From NCBI RefSeq assembly GCF_030285625.1, contig NZ_CP127294.1, forward strand, positions 1,374,001 through 1,438,000: a stretch of 64,000 nucleotides of DNA. The letters run 5' to 3'. This document shows positions 20,520 through 29,123 of this stretch, in pieces (the stretch's first letter is position 1; every line of letters begins with the position of its first letter). This DNA comes from Amycolatopsis sp. 2-15. Its GTDB lineage: Bacteria; Actinomycetota; Actinomycetes; Mycobacteriales; Pseudonocardiaceae. The notes under the pieces are model-generated. The model saw only the letters and a program-made list of their open reading frames with translations, did not search any database and had not been told where the DNA came from. Position numbers and translations under genes: made by a program.

Positions 20520-22448
20520 TTGCCGAGCGAACCCACGCTGCTGTCCGATGTGGCGAGTCTTGCCGTCCTGCTGCTCGTGCTCGGCCTCCCAGGGGTGCTC
20601 ACCGGCCTCGCCGCGGGCCTGCGTGGCTGGGTGCTCGCCGGGCTCACGCCGCTGCTGAGCTACGCGATCGCCGGCCTCGCGGGGCCGTGGACCGCGGCGA
20701 TGGGGCTGCCGTTCAACACGCTCACGTTCTGCGTGACCACTGTGGTCTTCGTGGCGGTCGCGTTCGGACTGAGGCGGCTGACGGTGCGGCGGTGGCCCCC
20801 TGTGGCGGAACCGCGGGTGTGGTCCGCGCGCGGGCAGTGGGGCGTGATCGTGTGCCTGCTGCTGGCGACCGCACTCGGGTTCTACGCCGCCGTGCGCGGT
20901 ATGGGCCACCTAGGCGCGATCGCGCAGGGCGGCGACGCGCCGTATGCGGCCAACGGCGTGCGCTACATCGCGACCACCGGCGACGGCAGCCTGTTCGGCA
21001 TGGGCACGCTCAACTGGTACGGCGACGGCAAGCCACCGTTCTACCCCAACGCGTACCACCTGCTCGCGGCCCTCCAGTACACGCTCAGCGGCGGATCGAT
21101 CCCGCAGACGCTCGACGTGAACACCGTGCTGCTACCGGGGCTTTTGGCTCTGTCGCTGGTCGTGCTGGTCCGCGAGTTCCGCGGCCGCGCGGTGCTGGCC
21201 GGCGCCGCGGCTCTCACGTCGGTGGCGCCGGTGATGAGCATGTACGAGTCGATGAGCCGCGGGCCGCTGTACCCGTTCTTGCTGGGGCTGGCACTCACGC
21301 CGCTGGCAGCCGTGGTGCTGCGGCGCTACCTCGATCGCGTCGCGCCGGACACGGGTTTCCTGCTGCTCGTGTGCGCCGTCGGGCTGTTGTGCATCCACTC
21401 GTCGACGTTGTTCGGTGCGGTCCTGTTCGCCGGGCCACTGCTGCTTCAGCGCTGGGTTTCGCCCGGCGCGCGCTGGCGGCGGTTCGGCCGCGACTTGCTC
21501 GCACTGCTGCCGATCGCGGTGGCCTCCGTGCTGGTGGCGTGGCTGCAGCTGTTCGGCGCCCTCGGCCTGGCCAGCGGCGACCTGCCCTACCTCGGCTGGC
21601 CGAGTGAGTGGCGCGCGACCAACGCGATCGGCGCGTTGCTCGGGTTCCAGCACTGGGAGCCGCACCCGCAGCTGTGGCTCTCGGCCGCGCTGCTCCTGGG
21701 CTTCGTCTTCTTCCGCCGCCTCGGTGACCTGCGGTGGGTCGGCGTGACGGCGCTGATCAGCGGCCTCGCGTACGCCGCCGTCTCATCGTCGAACGCGCCG
21801 CTGGTGATGGCGTTGGCCCGGCCGTGGTGGGACGACCCGTACCGGTTCATCTCCATGGCGATCGTGCCGTTGGCGTTCATCGCGGGCCACGGTGTCGCGT
21901 CGCTGCAGGCGTGGGTCAGTGAGCACCTGCCGCCGCGCGTACCCGCGGTGATTCTGGCGGTTCTGGTGCTGCTGGGCTTCGTGGGCGTCACGAAGGGCCT
22001 GTACGCGACCACGAACGGCGATCGGCTCGCGGTGGGTTACCGCTCCCCCGACCCCCGCAACCAGAACATCACGCCGGGCGAGGAAGCCGGGATGGTCGAG
22101 CTCGGCCACCTCGTGCCCGCGGGCGAGTGGGTCATGAACGACCGGCTCGACGGCTCGGTCTGGACCTACGCGCTCTCGGGTGTCCGCACGGTCGCCGCCC
22201 ACGACGACGGCACCGCGCCGCCCTCGGACGCCCTGCTGCTGGCCCGTCACTTCAAGGAGTACGAGACGAACCCGCAGGTCCGCGCCGCCGTGGCCCGGTT
22301 GAACATCCACTGGGTGTTCCTGGGCAAGGCGGCGGCGCCGCCGGACCCGCCGTACACGTCGCCTGGCCTCGTGGGGATCGCCGAGCTGCCGTTCTTGCAG
22401 CAGGTGTACCGAAATTCGGACGCGGTGATCTACCGGATCAAGCGCTGA
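20520..22448 (+). CDS. DUF6541-family polytopic membrane protein (paralogue 2)
   Basis: A 642-residue paralogue of the protein at 10470-12491, sharing APYAANGVRYIATTGDGSL, NWYGDG, FYPNAYHL, IHSSTLFGAVLF and ARPWWDDPYRF. It has about 14 helices and a soluble C-terminus ending in a VIYRIKR-like strand, as in paralogue 1. The TTG at 20520 is chosen because GAGGAAG lies 5-6 bases upstream and the frame before it has no membrane character. It is divergent from the AftB-like gene. Role in envelope glycan synthesis is inferred. Confidence 0.8.
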   Translation: MPSEPTLLSDVASLAVLLLVLGLPGVLTGLAAGLRGWVLAGLTPLLSYAIAGLAGPWTAAMGLPFNTLTFCVTTVVFVAVAFGLRRLTVRRWPPVAEPRVWSARGQWGVIVCLLLATALGFYAAVRGMGHLGAIAQGGDAPYAANGVRYIATTGDGSLFGMGTLNWYGDGKPPFYPNAYHLLAALQYTLSGGSIPQTLDVNTVLLPGLLALSLVVLVREFRGRAVLAGAAALTSVAPVMSMYESMSRGPLYPFLLGLALTPLAAVVLRRYLDRVAPDTGFLLLVCAVGLLCIHSSTLFGAVLFAGPLLLQRWVSPGARWRRFGRDLLALLPIAVASVLVAWLQLFGALGLASGDLPYLGWPSEWRATNAIGALLGFQHWEPHPQLWLSAALLLGFVFFRRLGDLRWVGVTALISGLAYAAVSSSNAPLVMALARPWWDDPYRFISMAIVPLAFIAGHGVASLQAWVSEHLPPRVPAVILAVLVLLGFVGVTKGLYATTNGDRLAVGYRSPDPRNQNITPGEEAGMVELGHLVPAGEWVMNDRLDGSVWTYALSGVRTVAAHDDGTAPPSDALLLARHFKEYETNPQVRAAVARLNIHWVFLGKAAAPPDPPYTSPGLVGIAELPFLQQVYRNSDAVIYRIKR

Positions 22449-22461
22449 GCGCCGACCGGCC

Positions 22462-23457
22462 TCAGCCGGCGGCGACCTTCAGGCGGCGACCGGCCAGCCA
22501 GGCGCCACCCGCGGTGCCGCCTGCCGTGAGCAGGTCCGCGACGGTGAACATGACCCGCGAGGCCACGGCGAAGGCGGTGGCCTGGCCGACGGTGAGGCCG
22601 CTGGCCGTGAGGACGGCGACCTGGGCCACCTCGCGCACGCCGATGCCGCTGGGCAGGATGAAGGCGAAGGTGCCCACGGTCATCGCGACGGCCATGGCGC
22701 CGACGCAGAGCACGAAGCCGTTGAAGCCCGGCGCGCCGACGGAGTTGGCCAGGAGCCACAGGTGAACGCCCTGCAGGACCCAGGCCAGCGTCGAGGCGCC
22801 GAAGGTCTTGAGCACGACACCCCAGCTCAGGGGGCGTTCGAGGGGCGGACGGCGGAGCAAGCGAAGCACCAGTGAGGTGCCCCAGGTCAGCACGCGCGGG
22901 TGCAGCAGCGCCAAACCGACGGGAATCAGCACGAACAGCCACATCGCACGGGGGCTGTTGCTGAACACCGCCGGCGCGGCCAGCAGCGACACGACCAGCG
23001 CCGACACGACGCCGACGCCGAGCTGGATCAGCGAGCCCGTGAAAATGCGGGCCCGGGCGAGTCCGGCCTTTCGGCCGAGCTCCATCTGCAGCAGGTACGC
23101 CCACACGGAACCCGGCACGTATTTGCCGAGCGAGCCGACCAGGCAGATCTGCGCGCCGCGGATGTAGCCGACGGGTTTGCCGAGGTCGTCGACCAGAACC
23201 TGCCAGCCCCAGGTCGACACCATGATCGCCAGTACGAGCGCGACGAGGCTGAGCACCGACGACTGCCAGGCCACATCGGACAGCGTGTGCCAGAACTCGG
23301 TCCAGTTGTCGGTGAGCGCCTTGGCCGCGAAGACCACCACGAGCACGATCGCGAGCCACCGCGCCACGTCGAGGATCTTGGCCTTGGTCGACTTCGCCGC
23401 CTTCTTCGGCTTCGATGCAGCCGGCGAGTCCTCCTCAGGCGTTCGAACGGTCGTCAC
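22462..23457 (-). CDS. UPF0104 / LPG-synthase-TM-like flippase-type membrane protein
   Basis: A 331-residue protein with about eight helices. Characteristic UPF0104 features are GKYVPGSVWAYLLQMELGRKAG in the first half and the PSGIGVREVAQVAVL loop in the second. The domain is shared with the membrane part of MprF lysyl-phosphatidylglycerol synthase; stand-alone members are thought to move or present polyprenyl- or phospholipids. The N-terminus is a Lys-rich tail. It ends 14 bp from the DUF6541 stop (convergent). Confidence 0.8.
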   Translation of the reverse strand: MTTVRTPEEDSPAASKPKKAAKSTKAKILDVARWLAIVLVVVFAAKALTDNWTEFWHTLSDVAWQSSVLSLVALVLAIMVSTWGWQVLVDDLGKPVGYIRGAQICLVGSLGKYVPGSVWAYLLQMELGRKAGLARARIFTGSLIQLGVGVVSALVVSLLAAPAVFSNSPRAMWLFVLIPVGLALLHPRVLTWGTSLVLRLLRRPPLERPLSWGVVLKTFGASTLAWVLQGVHLWLLANSVGAPGFNGFVLCVGAMAVAMTVGTFAFILPSGIGVREVAQVAVLTASGLTVGQATAFAVASRVMFTVADLLTAGGTAGGAWLAGRRLKVAAG

Positions 23458-23500
23458 TGACCAGTCTCCTCACAACGCAACACTGACTCGTCACCGCTGG

Positions 23501-24745
23501 TCAGGACTGCACCGTGACCAGACGGCTGAACTCGGCAAGCAGATCGTAACCGTCCCAGACGCCCGCGAACGTCAAGGCCGAACCGAACGGCACCACCCGA
23601 TCGACCCCGCGCCCGGCCAGCTCAGTCACGAACTCCACCAGCTCGTCGCGGGTAAATCCGAACTGGGCCACGGTCTGGTCCTTGCGCAGAACCAGCGGCA
23701 CGAGTTCACCCAACGAGGCGAGGTGCGCGTTGGCGAAAGTGCCCGCGCCGAGCCACTCGCGCGGCATCACGGTGGCGTCGGTGAGCTCCAGCGTGGCCAG
23801 GGAATTCCCGTCGAACGAGATCGCGGACACGAGCCCGTCGACGGCCGCGCCGTAGGCCGACACGCGCTTCTGCACGGCCATCGCCGGCTCGGTCACGTGC
23901 TGCTTGGCCTCGAGCACCGACGCCAGCAGCGCCCGGAACTCCTCGCCTGCCACGCGCGCGCCGGCCGCGTCGCCGACCCAGAACACCGCCCGCGGCGACG
24001 AGCACGCCGCCTGGTCGAACCAGTACGAGTCGTTGTAGAACCCCTCGGCCGCGCCTCGCCGCTGCTCCGGCGTGGCCTCCTGCCAGCCGCGCACCGACGC
24101 GACGGCGAACGACGAGCGGTCCGGGAACGTGAGGTCACGCGCGTGCGGCGCCAGCGGGTACTTGCGCAGCGCGGCGACGGAACCATCGCCGCCCCAGATC
24201 ACGCGCAGGTCGGCGGCCAGCGACAACGCGCCGCTGACCTCGTCGCTGCGGTCGTAGGTGACCATGCGCTGGGTCGCGCGGATGACGTCGGCGGCCTCGG
24301 GCGAGACGTCGTCGAGCGCCGCGTTCAGCGCTTCCAGCACGGCCTCGGCCGCCCCGGCCGAACGCGACGACACCCGCACGACGTTCGAGTTCCCCGCCAG
24401 CGCCGAAAGCGCCCACGAGTACACGAAGATCGTGTCGACGTTGGCCGGCGGCACGTGGAACACGAGCCCGCGCGGGAACCGCAGCGAGTCGCCGGAGGTC
24501 TCCAAAGTGGACAGTGCCTTCGCCAGTTCTCCCTTTCGCAGGAAGAAACCCAGCGAGGCCAGCTCCGGGTAACGCCGCGCGAGAGCGGGCGCGAGGAGCT
24601 TGCGCGCGAACTTCGTGACGAACTCGACCACGCGCGGGTCACCCACGGTGAGCCGGCCACCGGACGGTTCGGCGCGCACCTCGTCCAGCAGCGAACCGAC
24701 CTCGACCGGCTCCGCGACCGGGAACCGCTGCTCCAAGGAGGTCAT
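23501..24745 (-). CDS. acyl-CoA/acyl-protein reductase (LuxC family)
   Basis: A 414-residue LuxC-type aldehyde dehydrogenase-fold reductase. The acyl-accepting Cys sits in FDQAACSSPRAVFW (about residue 253), and the family blocks GLVFHVPPANVDTIFVYSW and GNSNVVRVSSR are present. With its LuxE partner it would take an activated acyl group and reduce it to the aldehyde with NADPH. Start at ATG 24745, overlapping the LuxE stop; a frame extending to 24775 is unlikely. Last gene of a six-gene leftward operon that carries its own ACP. No LuxAB luciferase is nearby, so the role is biosynthetic. Confidence 0.87.
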   Translation of the reverse strand: MTSLEQRFPVAEPVEVGSLLDEVRAEPSGGRLTVGDPRVVEFVTKFARKLLAPALARRYPELASLGFFLRKGELAKALSTLETSGDSLRFPRGLVFHVPPANVDTIFVYSWALSALAGNSNVVRVSSRSAGAAEAVLEALNAALDDVSPEAADVIRATQRMVTYDRSDEVSGALSLAADLRVIWGGDGSVAALRKYPLAPHARDLTFPDRSSFAVASVRGWQEATPEQRRGAAEGFYNDSYWFDQAACSSPRAVFWVGDAAGARVAGEEFRALLASVLEAKQHVTEPAMAVQKRVSAYGAAVDGLVSAISFDGNSLATLELTDATVMPREWLGAGTFANAHLASLGELVPLVLRKDQTVAQFGFTRDELVEFVTELAGRGVDRVVPFGSALTFAGVWDGYDLLAEFSRLVTVQS

Positions 24746-25794
24746 GCGGCGGCCCCCGAGAACGTGTCCGAACACCCGCGCGCCTCGGCCTTCGGCAGGC
24801 GCCCCAGCACGGAGAAGTGCTTGCCGGGCCAGTCACCGTCGTCGATGCCGTTGTACACACCGAGATCCTCGGTCAGCAGCACGTGGCCCGGGTACGACCG
24901 CGGCAACGTCGAGACGACCTCGATCACGCCCGGCTTGCCCACCGGCTGCTCCTGCCACGTCTCCGGGTCACGGATCACGACGTCGGCGAAATCCGGGCAG
25001 TACAGGGAGTTTCCCGACGGCCCTTCGAGGAACACGGTGCCGATCTGCTCGATCATCCCGTAGTAGTTGTGGATCCGCGTGAGCCCGGTGTCCTCTTTGA
25101 ACCGACGGCGGAACTCGGTGTTGTCCACGGCGCGGTCGATCAGCTTCTTCCAGCCGCCGGAGTGGATGAGGATGCCGTTGGACAGGTCCAAACCGTGGTC
25201 GCGCGCCACCTCGTAGAGGTAGAGCCACACCATGAACGTGAACCCGAAGATCAGGAACGGCTTGTCCCCGTACTCGGCGAGGAACTTCTTCACGGCCTCG
25301 ACATCGGGCTGGTCGTTCTCGTCGAGCACGTACGTGTGCTTGCGGCCGAAGTTGGCCATGCCGAGCACACCGGCGCCGCGCGCGGAGAACGAGCGGCGGT
25401 TCTTGATGATGCCGATGGTGTCGACCATCAGCATCGGCAGCCGCTCGCCGCCGAGGACCTCCTGCAGCGTCGCGCCGAGCTGCTTGGTCTGCGCGCCCGC
25501 CGCGTCCTTGTCCAGGTAGATGCGCGACGCGCCGGCGCCGGTGGTGCCCGAAGACGTGAGGGTCTTGAACACCTCGTCATCCGGAATGGACTTGAGGTCG
25601 TGGGTCTTGAACATCCGCACCGGCAGCCACGGCAGATCCGCGATCGTGGCGAACGGCGCGTTCGGCGCGATTCCGAGCGACGTCAGGATCCGGTCGTAGC
25701 CCTCGGAGCTCGCGCGGTGGTGCGCGGTCAGCTCCGCGAGCTCGGGAAGCAGCTGTGCCTCCCGCTCGGCCTGCGAGCGCGTGAACACACTCAT
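24742..25794 (-). CDS. LuxE-family acyl-protein synthetase
   Basis: A 350-residue adenylating enzyme of the LuxE/PaaK branch. The AMP-binding motif is LTSSGTTGAGASRIYLD, followed by LIHSGGWKKL, YYGMIEQIGTVFLEG and the acidic LLTEDLGVYNGIDDGDWPG. In luminescent bacteria LuxE activates a fatty acid and passes it to the Cys of LuxC. The LuxC start overlaps this stop, and this start overlaps the ligase stop, so stoichiometric co-production is likely. The substrate may be an acid other than a long-chain fatty acid, given the dedicated ACP and ligase alongside. Confidence 0.87.
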   Translation of the reverse strand: MSVFTRSQAEREAQLLPELAELTAHHRASSEGYDRILTSLGIAPNAPFATIADLPWLPVRMFKTHDLKSIPDDEVFKTLTSSGTTGAGASRIYLDKDAAGAQTKQLGATLQEVLGGERLPMLMVDTIGIIKNRRSFSARGAGVLGMANFGRKHTYVLDENDQPDVEAVKKFLAEYGDKPFLIFGFTFMVWLYLYEVARDHGLDLSNGILIHSGGWKKLIDRAVDNTEFRRRFKEDTGLTRIHNYYGMIEQIGTVFLEGPSGNSLYCPDFADVVIRDPETWQEQPVGKPGVIEVVSTLPRSYPGHVLLTEDLGVYNGIDDGDWPGKHFSVLGRLPKAEARGCSDTFSGAAA

Positions 25795-27200
25795 ACCCGT
25801 CCTTCCAACGACCGGTAGTCGATCTTCCCGCTGGCCAGCAGCGGCACCGTGTCGATCGGCCGCACGTCGAACCCGCTGGTGTGCAGGTGCAGCCGCTCCG
25901 ACAACGCGCGCGACGCGTCCTTGCAGATCGCCTTCGCGCCGTCGCCCTCGGGCAGCTCGGCCCACAGCACGACCTTGTCGCCAGCCGGCACGGCCGCCAC
26001 CACGTCGATGCCCACCGCGGCCTGGCGCACGGCCTGCTCCAGGTCGTCGAGGCTCACGCGGTTGCCGAACACCTTGCCGATGCGCTTGAGCCGCCCGGTG
26101 ATGAACAGGTACCCCTCTTCGTCGAGGTACCCGAGGTCACCGGTGGCGAGCAGCCCGCCGCACTCGTCGCCCGCGGCCAGGCCGGCCTCGTCGTCGGCGT
26201 AACCCATCATCACGTTGGGTCCACGGTAGACGATCTCACCGACGATCTTGGGGTGCGTGGTCTCGACTCCGTCGTCGCGGCGGACGGAGAACGCGCCGCC
26301 GGGCAGCGCCGGGCCGGCGGAGCCGATCTTGTCGGCGAGACGCTCGGCGGGCACGGTGGTCATGCGCGGCGAGGCCTCGGTCTGGCCGTACATCACGTAC
26401 ATCCGGCCGCCGACCGCGCGCATCTTGTCGTTGAACTCCACCACGAGTTCGTCGCGCAGCTTGCCGCCGGCCTGCGTGAGCGTGCGCAGGGTCGGGTACT
26501 TCGCGGGGTCGAACTTGAGGCGCCGCAACATTTCGTAGTGGTACGGCACGCCGGACAGCGACGTGATGCCGTACTCGTTCACCGCGTCCCAGAATCCGCG
26601 GCCGAGCACGCCCGACGCTTCGATCACCACAGTCGCGCCACGCACAAGGTGCGAATTCAGCACCGAAAGGCCGTAGCTGTAGTGCAGCGGCAGGCAGGTG
26701 GGGGCGATCTCGTCGGCGTCGACGTCCAGCACTTCGGCGATGGCCTCGGCGTTGGCGAGCAAACCGTTGCGCGACAGGCGCACGAGCTTGGGGTTGCCGG
26801 TGGAACCACTGGTCGGCAGCAGCACGGCGAGGTCGGGGTGCGGCTTCACGCCGTCGGCCGACTCGCGCAGCCAGTTCTCACCGGACGCCGTGTAGCCCTC
26901 GGGCGCCGGGGCGTCCGGCGCGGCCAGCACGGCGGCGGGCCGGAAGCGCGTGATCAGGCCCGCGAGCACGTCGGCGTCGAGCGCCGGGTCGATCAGCGCC
27001 ACCGCGCGGTGGGCCTCGACGGCGCCGAGGTACCGCAGCACGCTCGCCACGTCGACGGACATCCGCGCGAACAGCACACCCGCCGGCAGCTCACCGAGGG
27101 CGACCGCGACGCGCGCGACCTCCGCGTCCAGCTCGTCGCCCGCCAGTGTGCGGCCCCCGGCCGCGTCGACCAGCCGGGCACCCGCACCCCACAGCGTCAC
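25791..27200 (-). CDS. AMP-dependent acyl ligase
   Basis: A 469-residue ANL-superfamily enzyme. P-loop LLPTSGSTGNPKLVRLS, motif MYGQTEASPRM, hinge region GDLGYLDEEGYLFITGRLKR and the C-terminal catalytic Lys in ASGKIDYRSLEG are all present. It is a stand-alone ligase, most simply one that loads the neighbouring ACP. Start at GTG 27200, overlapping the SDR stop; a longer frame reads into the SDR gene. Middle of the LpxA-ACP-SDR-ligase-LuxE-LuxC operon. Confidence 0.88.
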   Translation of the reverse strand: MTLWGAGARLVDAAGGRTLAGDELDAEVARVAVALGELPAGVLFARMSVDVASVLRYLGAVEAHRAVALIDPALDADVLAGLITRFRPAAVLAAPDAPAPEGYTASGENWLRESADGVKPHPDLAVLLPTSGSTGNPKLVRLSRNGLLANAEAIAEVLDVDADEIAPTCLPLHYSYGLSVLNSHLVRGATVVIEASGVLGRGFWDAVNEYGITSLSGVPYHYEMLRRLKFDPAKYPTLRTLTQAGGKLRDELVVEFNDKMRAVGGRMYVMYGQTEASPRMTTVPAERLADKIGSAGPALPGGAFSVRRDDGVETTHPKIVGEIVYRGPNVMMGYADDEAGLAAGDECGGLLATGDLGYLDEEGYLFITGRLKRIGKVFGNRVSLDDLEQAVRQAAVGIDVVAAVPAGDKVVLWAELPEGDGAKAICKDASRALSERLHLHTSGFDVRPIDTVPLLASGKIDYRSLEGRV

Positions 27201-27928
27201 AGCACCAAGCCTCCGTCGATCCCCAGCACCTGTCCGGTGATGAAGGACGCCTCGTCGCTGACCAGGAAGCGGATCGCCTTCGCGACCTCTTCCGGCTTGC
27301 CGAGCCGGCACAGCGCCGTGTCCTCGATGCGCTCGGCGATGACCTTCTCGCCGAGGTGGGACGTCATGTCGGTCTCGATGACGCCGGGCGCGACGGCGTT
27401 GACCCGGATGTTGTGCCGGCCCAGTTCCTTCGCCGCGGACCTCGCGATGTTGCCCACAGCCGCTTTCGACGCGGCGTACGCCGTCTGGCCGGCGCTGCCG
27501 TTCTCGCCGACGATCGAGGCCAGCACGACGATCGCACCGGACTTGCGCCGGCTCATCACCCGCGACGCCGCCTGCACGGTGTTGATCGTGCCGCCGACGT
27601 TCGTGCGCAGCATGCGGTCGACCAGGTCTTCGCTGATCATGCCCAGCAGCGCGTCCTCGAGGATGCCGGCGTTGGCGACCACGGCATCGAGGGCGCCGTG
27701 CTCCTTGGCCACGCCCCGCACCAGCGACGAGACCGCCTTGGCGTCGGTGACGTCGAGCGCGAGGCCGGCGGCGGCGCCGGCCTCGGCGGCGATCTCCTTC
27801 GCCCGGGCCTCGTCGCGGCCGGTCAGTACCACCGTCGCGCCGGCTTCGACGAGCGCGCGCACCGTGGCCAGCCCGATCCCCCGCGTGCCACCCGTGACGA
27901 GCGCGACGCGACCGGTCAGGTCAGTCAT
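27197..27928 (-). CDS. SDR oxidoreductase, FabG-like 3-ketoacyl reductase
   Basis: A 243-residue classical short-chain dehydrogenase. The NADP-binding motif is TGGTRGIG, the structural motif VANAG, and the catalytic residues Ser (VLASIVGENGS) and YAASK. The C-terminal FITGQVLGIDGGLVL is the FabG signature. Next to an ACP, a role as reductase of an ACP-bound 3-oxoacyl (or related) group is the best inference, which would give a 3-hydroxyacyl chain. It overlaps the ACP gene by 8 bp. Confidence 0.9.
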   Translation of the reverse strand: MTDLTGRVALVTGGTRGIGLATVRALVEAGATVVLTGRDEARAKEIAAEAGAAAGLALDVTDAKAVSSLVRGVAKEHGALDAVVANAGILEDALLGMISEDLVDRMLRTNVGGTINTVQAASRVMSRRKSGAIVVLASIVGENGSAGQTAYAASKAAVGNIARSAAKELGRHNIRVNAVAPGVIETDMTSHLGEKVIAERIEDTALCRLGKPEEVAKAIRFLVSDEASFITGQVLGIDGGLVL

Positions 27929-28193
27929 TCTTCGACCGCAGGTCGGTGACCATGTCCACCGCGACCTTGAAGCTCGACATGTCGATGACCTGATCGGTGT
28001 CGAACTCGACGTCGAACTCGTCCTCGATGGCGGCGACGAGTGCCATGTGGCCGACCGAGTCCCACGCCTCGATGTCGCGGTACTTCAGGTTCTCCACGTC
28101 CACGTCGCCGTCGAGGTCGAGCGCCTCGACGAAGACCTCGCGCAGTTTGGGGGCGATTCCCGGCCCCGCGGCCTGAGCGTCTGACACAGACAT
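27921..28193 (-). CDS. acyl carrier protein
   Basis: A 90-residue acidic four-helix carrier. The phosphopantetheine Ser lies in WDSVGHMALVAAIED, with EDEFDVEFDTDQV following, as in ACPs. Start at ATG 28193 is preferred to a longer frame because the upstream part is basic and unlike an ACP. It is 10 bp from the LpxA-like gene and overlaps the SDR gene, so it is dedicated to this operon and not the primary fatty-acid ACP. Confidence 0.9.
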   Translation of the reverse strand: MSVSDAQAAGPGIAPKLREVFVEALDLDGDVDVENLKYRDIEAWDSVGHMALVAAIEDEFDVEFDTDQVIDMSSFKVAVDMVTDLRSKND

Positions 28194-28203
28194 TTCACAG
28201 CTC

Positions 28204-28923
28204 CTAGTGTTCGTCGCGCGGGCGGGCATCCCACGCTTTGACCAAGGTAGAGAGGTCATCGGGCAGGCCGTCGGCCGGGAGGTCGCCCTTGCCCTTCACC
28301 CACGGCGAGAGGGCTTCGACGGCGGCCTCGTCCAGGCCGCGCCGGGACAGGCCCACGACGTTGACGCCTGTCGCGCGAGCCGGGTTGCCTACGGTGATCG
28401 TGAACGCACCCACCTCGCGGCGGACCGCCGAACCCATGCCGACCATCGCGCCGGGTCCGATGCTGCCGCCCTGGTGCACCACCGTGCTCATGCCGAGGTT
28501 CGCGAACGACCACACGTGGGTGTGCCCGCCGAGCAGCACGTTGCACGCGAGCGTGACCTGGTCGTCGACCACGACGTCGTGCCCGATGTGGCTGCCGCGC
28601 AGCACGTAGCAGTCGTCTCCGAGCGCGGAAGCCCGCCAGGTGCCCTGCTGGATGCTCGTGTACTCGCGAATGCGGTTGCGGCTGCCGATCACCACGCCGT
28701 GGCCGTCCGCGGCCGGGTCACCCGCCGGGGCGCTCTCCCACGCGACGGGGTGCGGGCCGCCGCGGTCCTCGCCCGGCGTGCCGATGGTCACGTGCGGACC
28801 GATCCAGTTGCCGTCGCCGATCCTGGTCGGGCCGACGATCACCGTGTACGGTCCGATCACGTTGTCGTCGCCGAGCTCGACGCCTTCGCCGATGACTGCG
28901 GTGGGGTGGATCCGGTTGGCCAC
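28204..28923 (-). CDS. LpxA-type left-handed beta-helix acyltransferase
   Basis: A 239-residue hexapeptide-repeat protein. The rungs IGEGVELGDDNVIGPYTVI are followed by IGHDVVVDDQVTLACNVLLGGHTHVW and STVVHQGGSIGPGAMVGMGS, which match the LpxA active-site region including its catalytic His in the GGH segment. GNPARATGVNVVGLSRRG matches the LpxA C-terminal GVN-x-x-GL-x-RRG motif. LpxA moves an acyl chain from ACP to a UDP-amino sugar. GTG 28923 is the start. It heads the operon with ACP, SDR and ligase and faces DegT and Gfo/Idh genes across a 200-bp spacer. Confidence 0.85.
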   Translation of the reverse strand: MANRIHPTAVIGEGVELGDDNVIGPYTVIVGPTRIGDGNWIGPHVTIGTPGEDRGGPHPVAWESAPAGDPAADGHGVVIGSRNRIREYTSIQQGTWRASALGDDCYVLRGSHIGHDVVVDDQVTLACNVLLGGHTHVWSFANLGMSTVVHQGGSIGPGAMVGMGSAVRREVGAFTITVGNPARATGVNVVGLSRRGLDEAAVEALSPWVKGKGDLPADGLPDDLSTLVKAWDARPRDEH

Positions 28924-29123
28924 GCTGGTGATCCGTTCCGTTTCGTAAGCCGCTGTCGGGTCCGAGCGGCCTGGGGTCTGGGGCAGGCGGCGGCGCCCGG
29001 TAACGTGTGGCCCGCGTTCACGCAGGGCGGCCGGGCGCAGAACCGGCGGCTCTCCGGCCTCGCGGCCTGAGCGCACTGCACTGTACCGGACGCATCGAAA
29101 TCGCCTGCCGAGAGAGACTGCCG
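28924..29123. promoter_or_regulatory. divergent spacer, likely two promoters
   Basis: This 200-bp gap must contain the promoters for the LpxA-ACP-SDR-ligase-LuxE-LuxC operon and the DegT-Gfo/Idh pair. No convincing -10/-35 or operator palindrome is visible. A GAGAGAG ribosome-binding site lies before the DegT start. The shared position is the only direct evidence that both arms are co-regulated. Confidence 0.4.

Noticed and set aside
23501..25794. Bioluminescence operon
   Set aside because: LuxC and LuxE are present but LuxA, LuxB and LuxD are absent.
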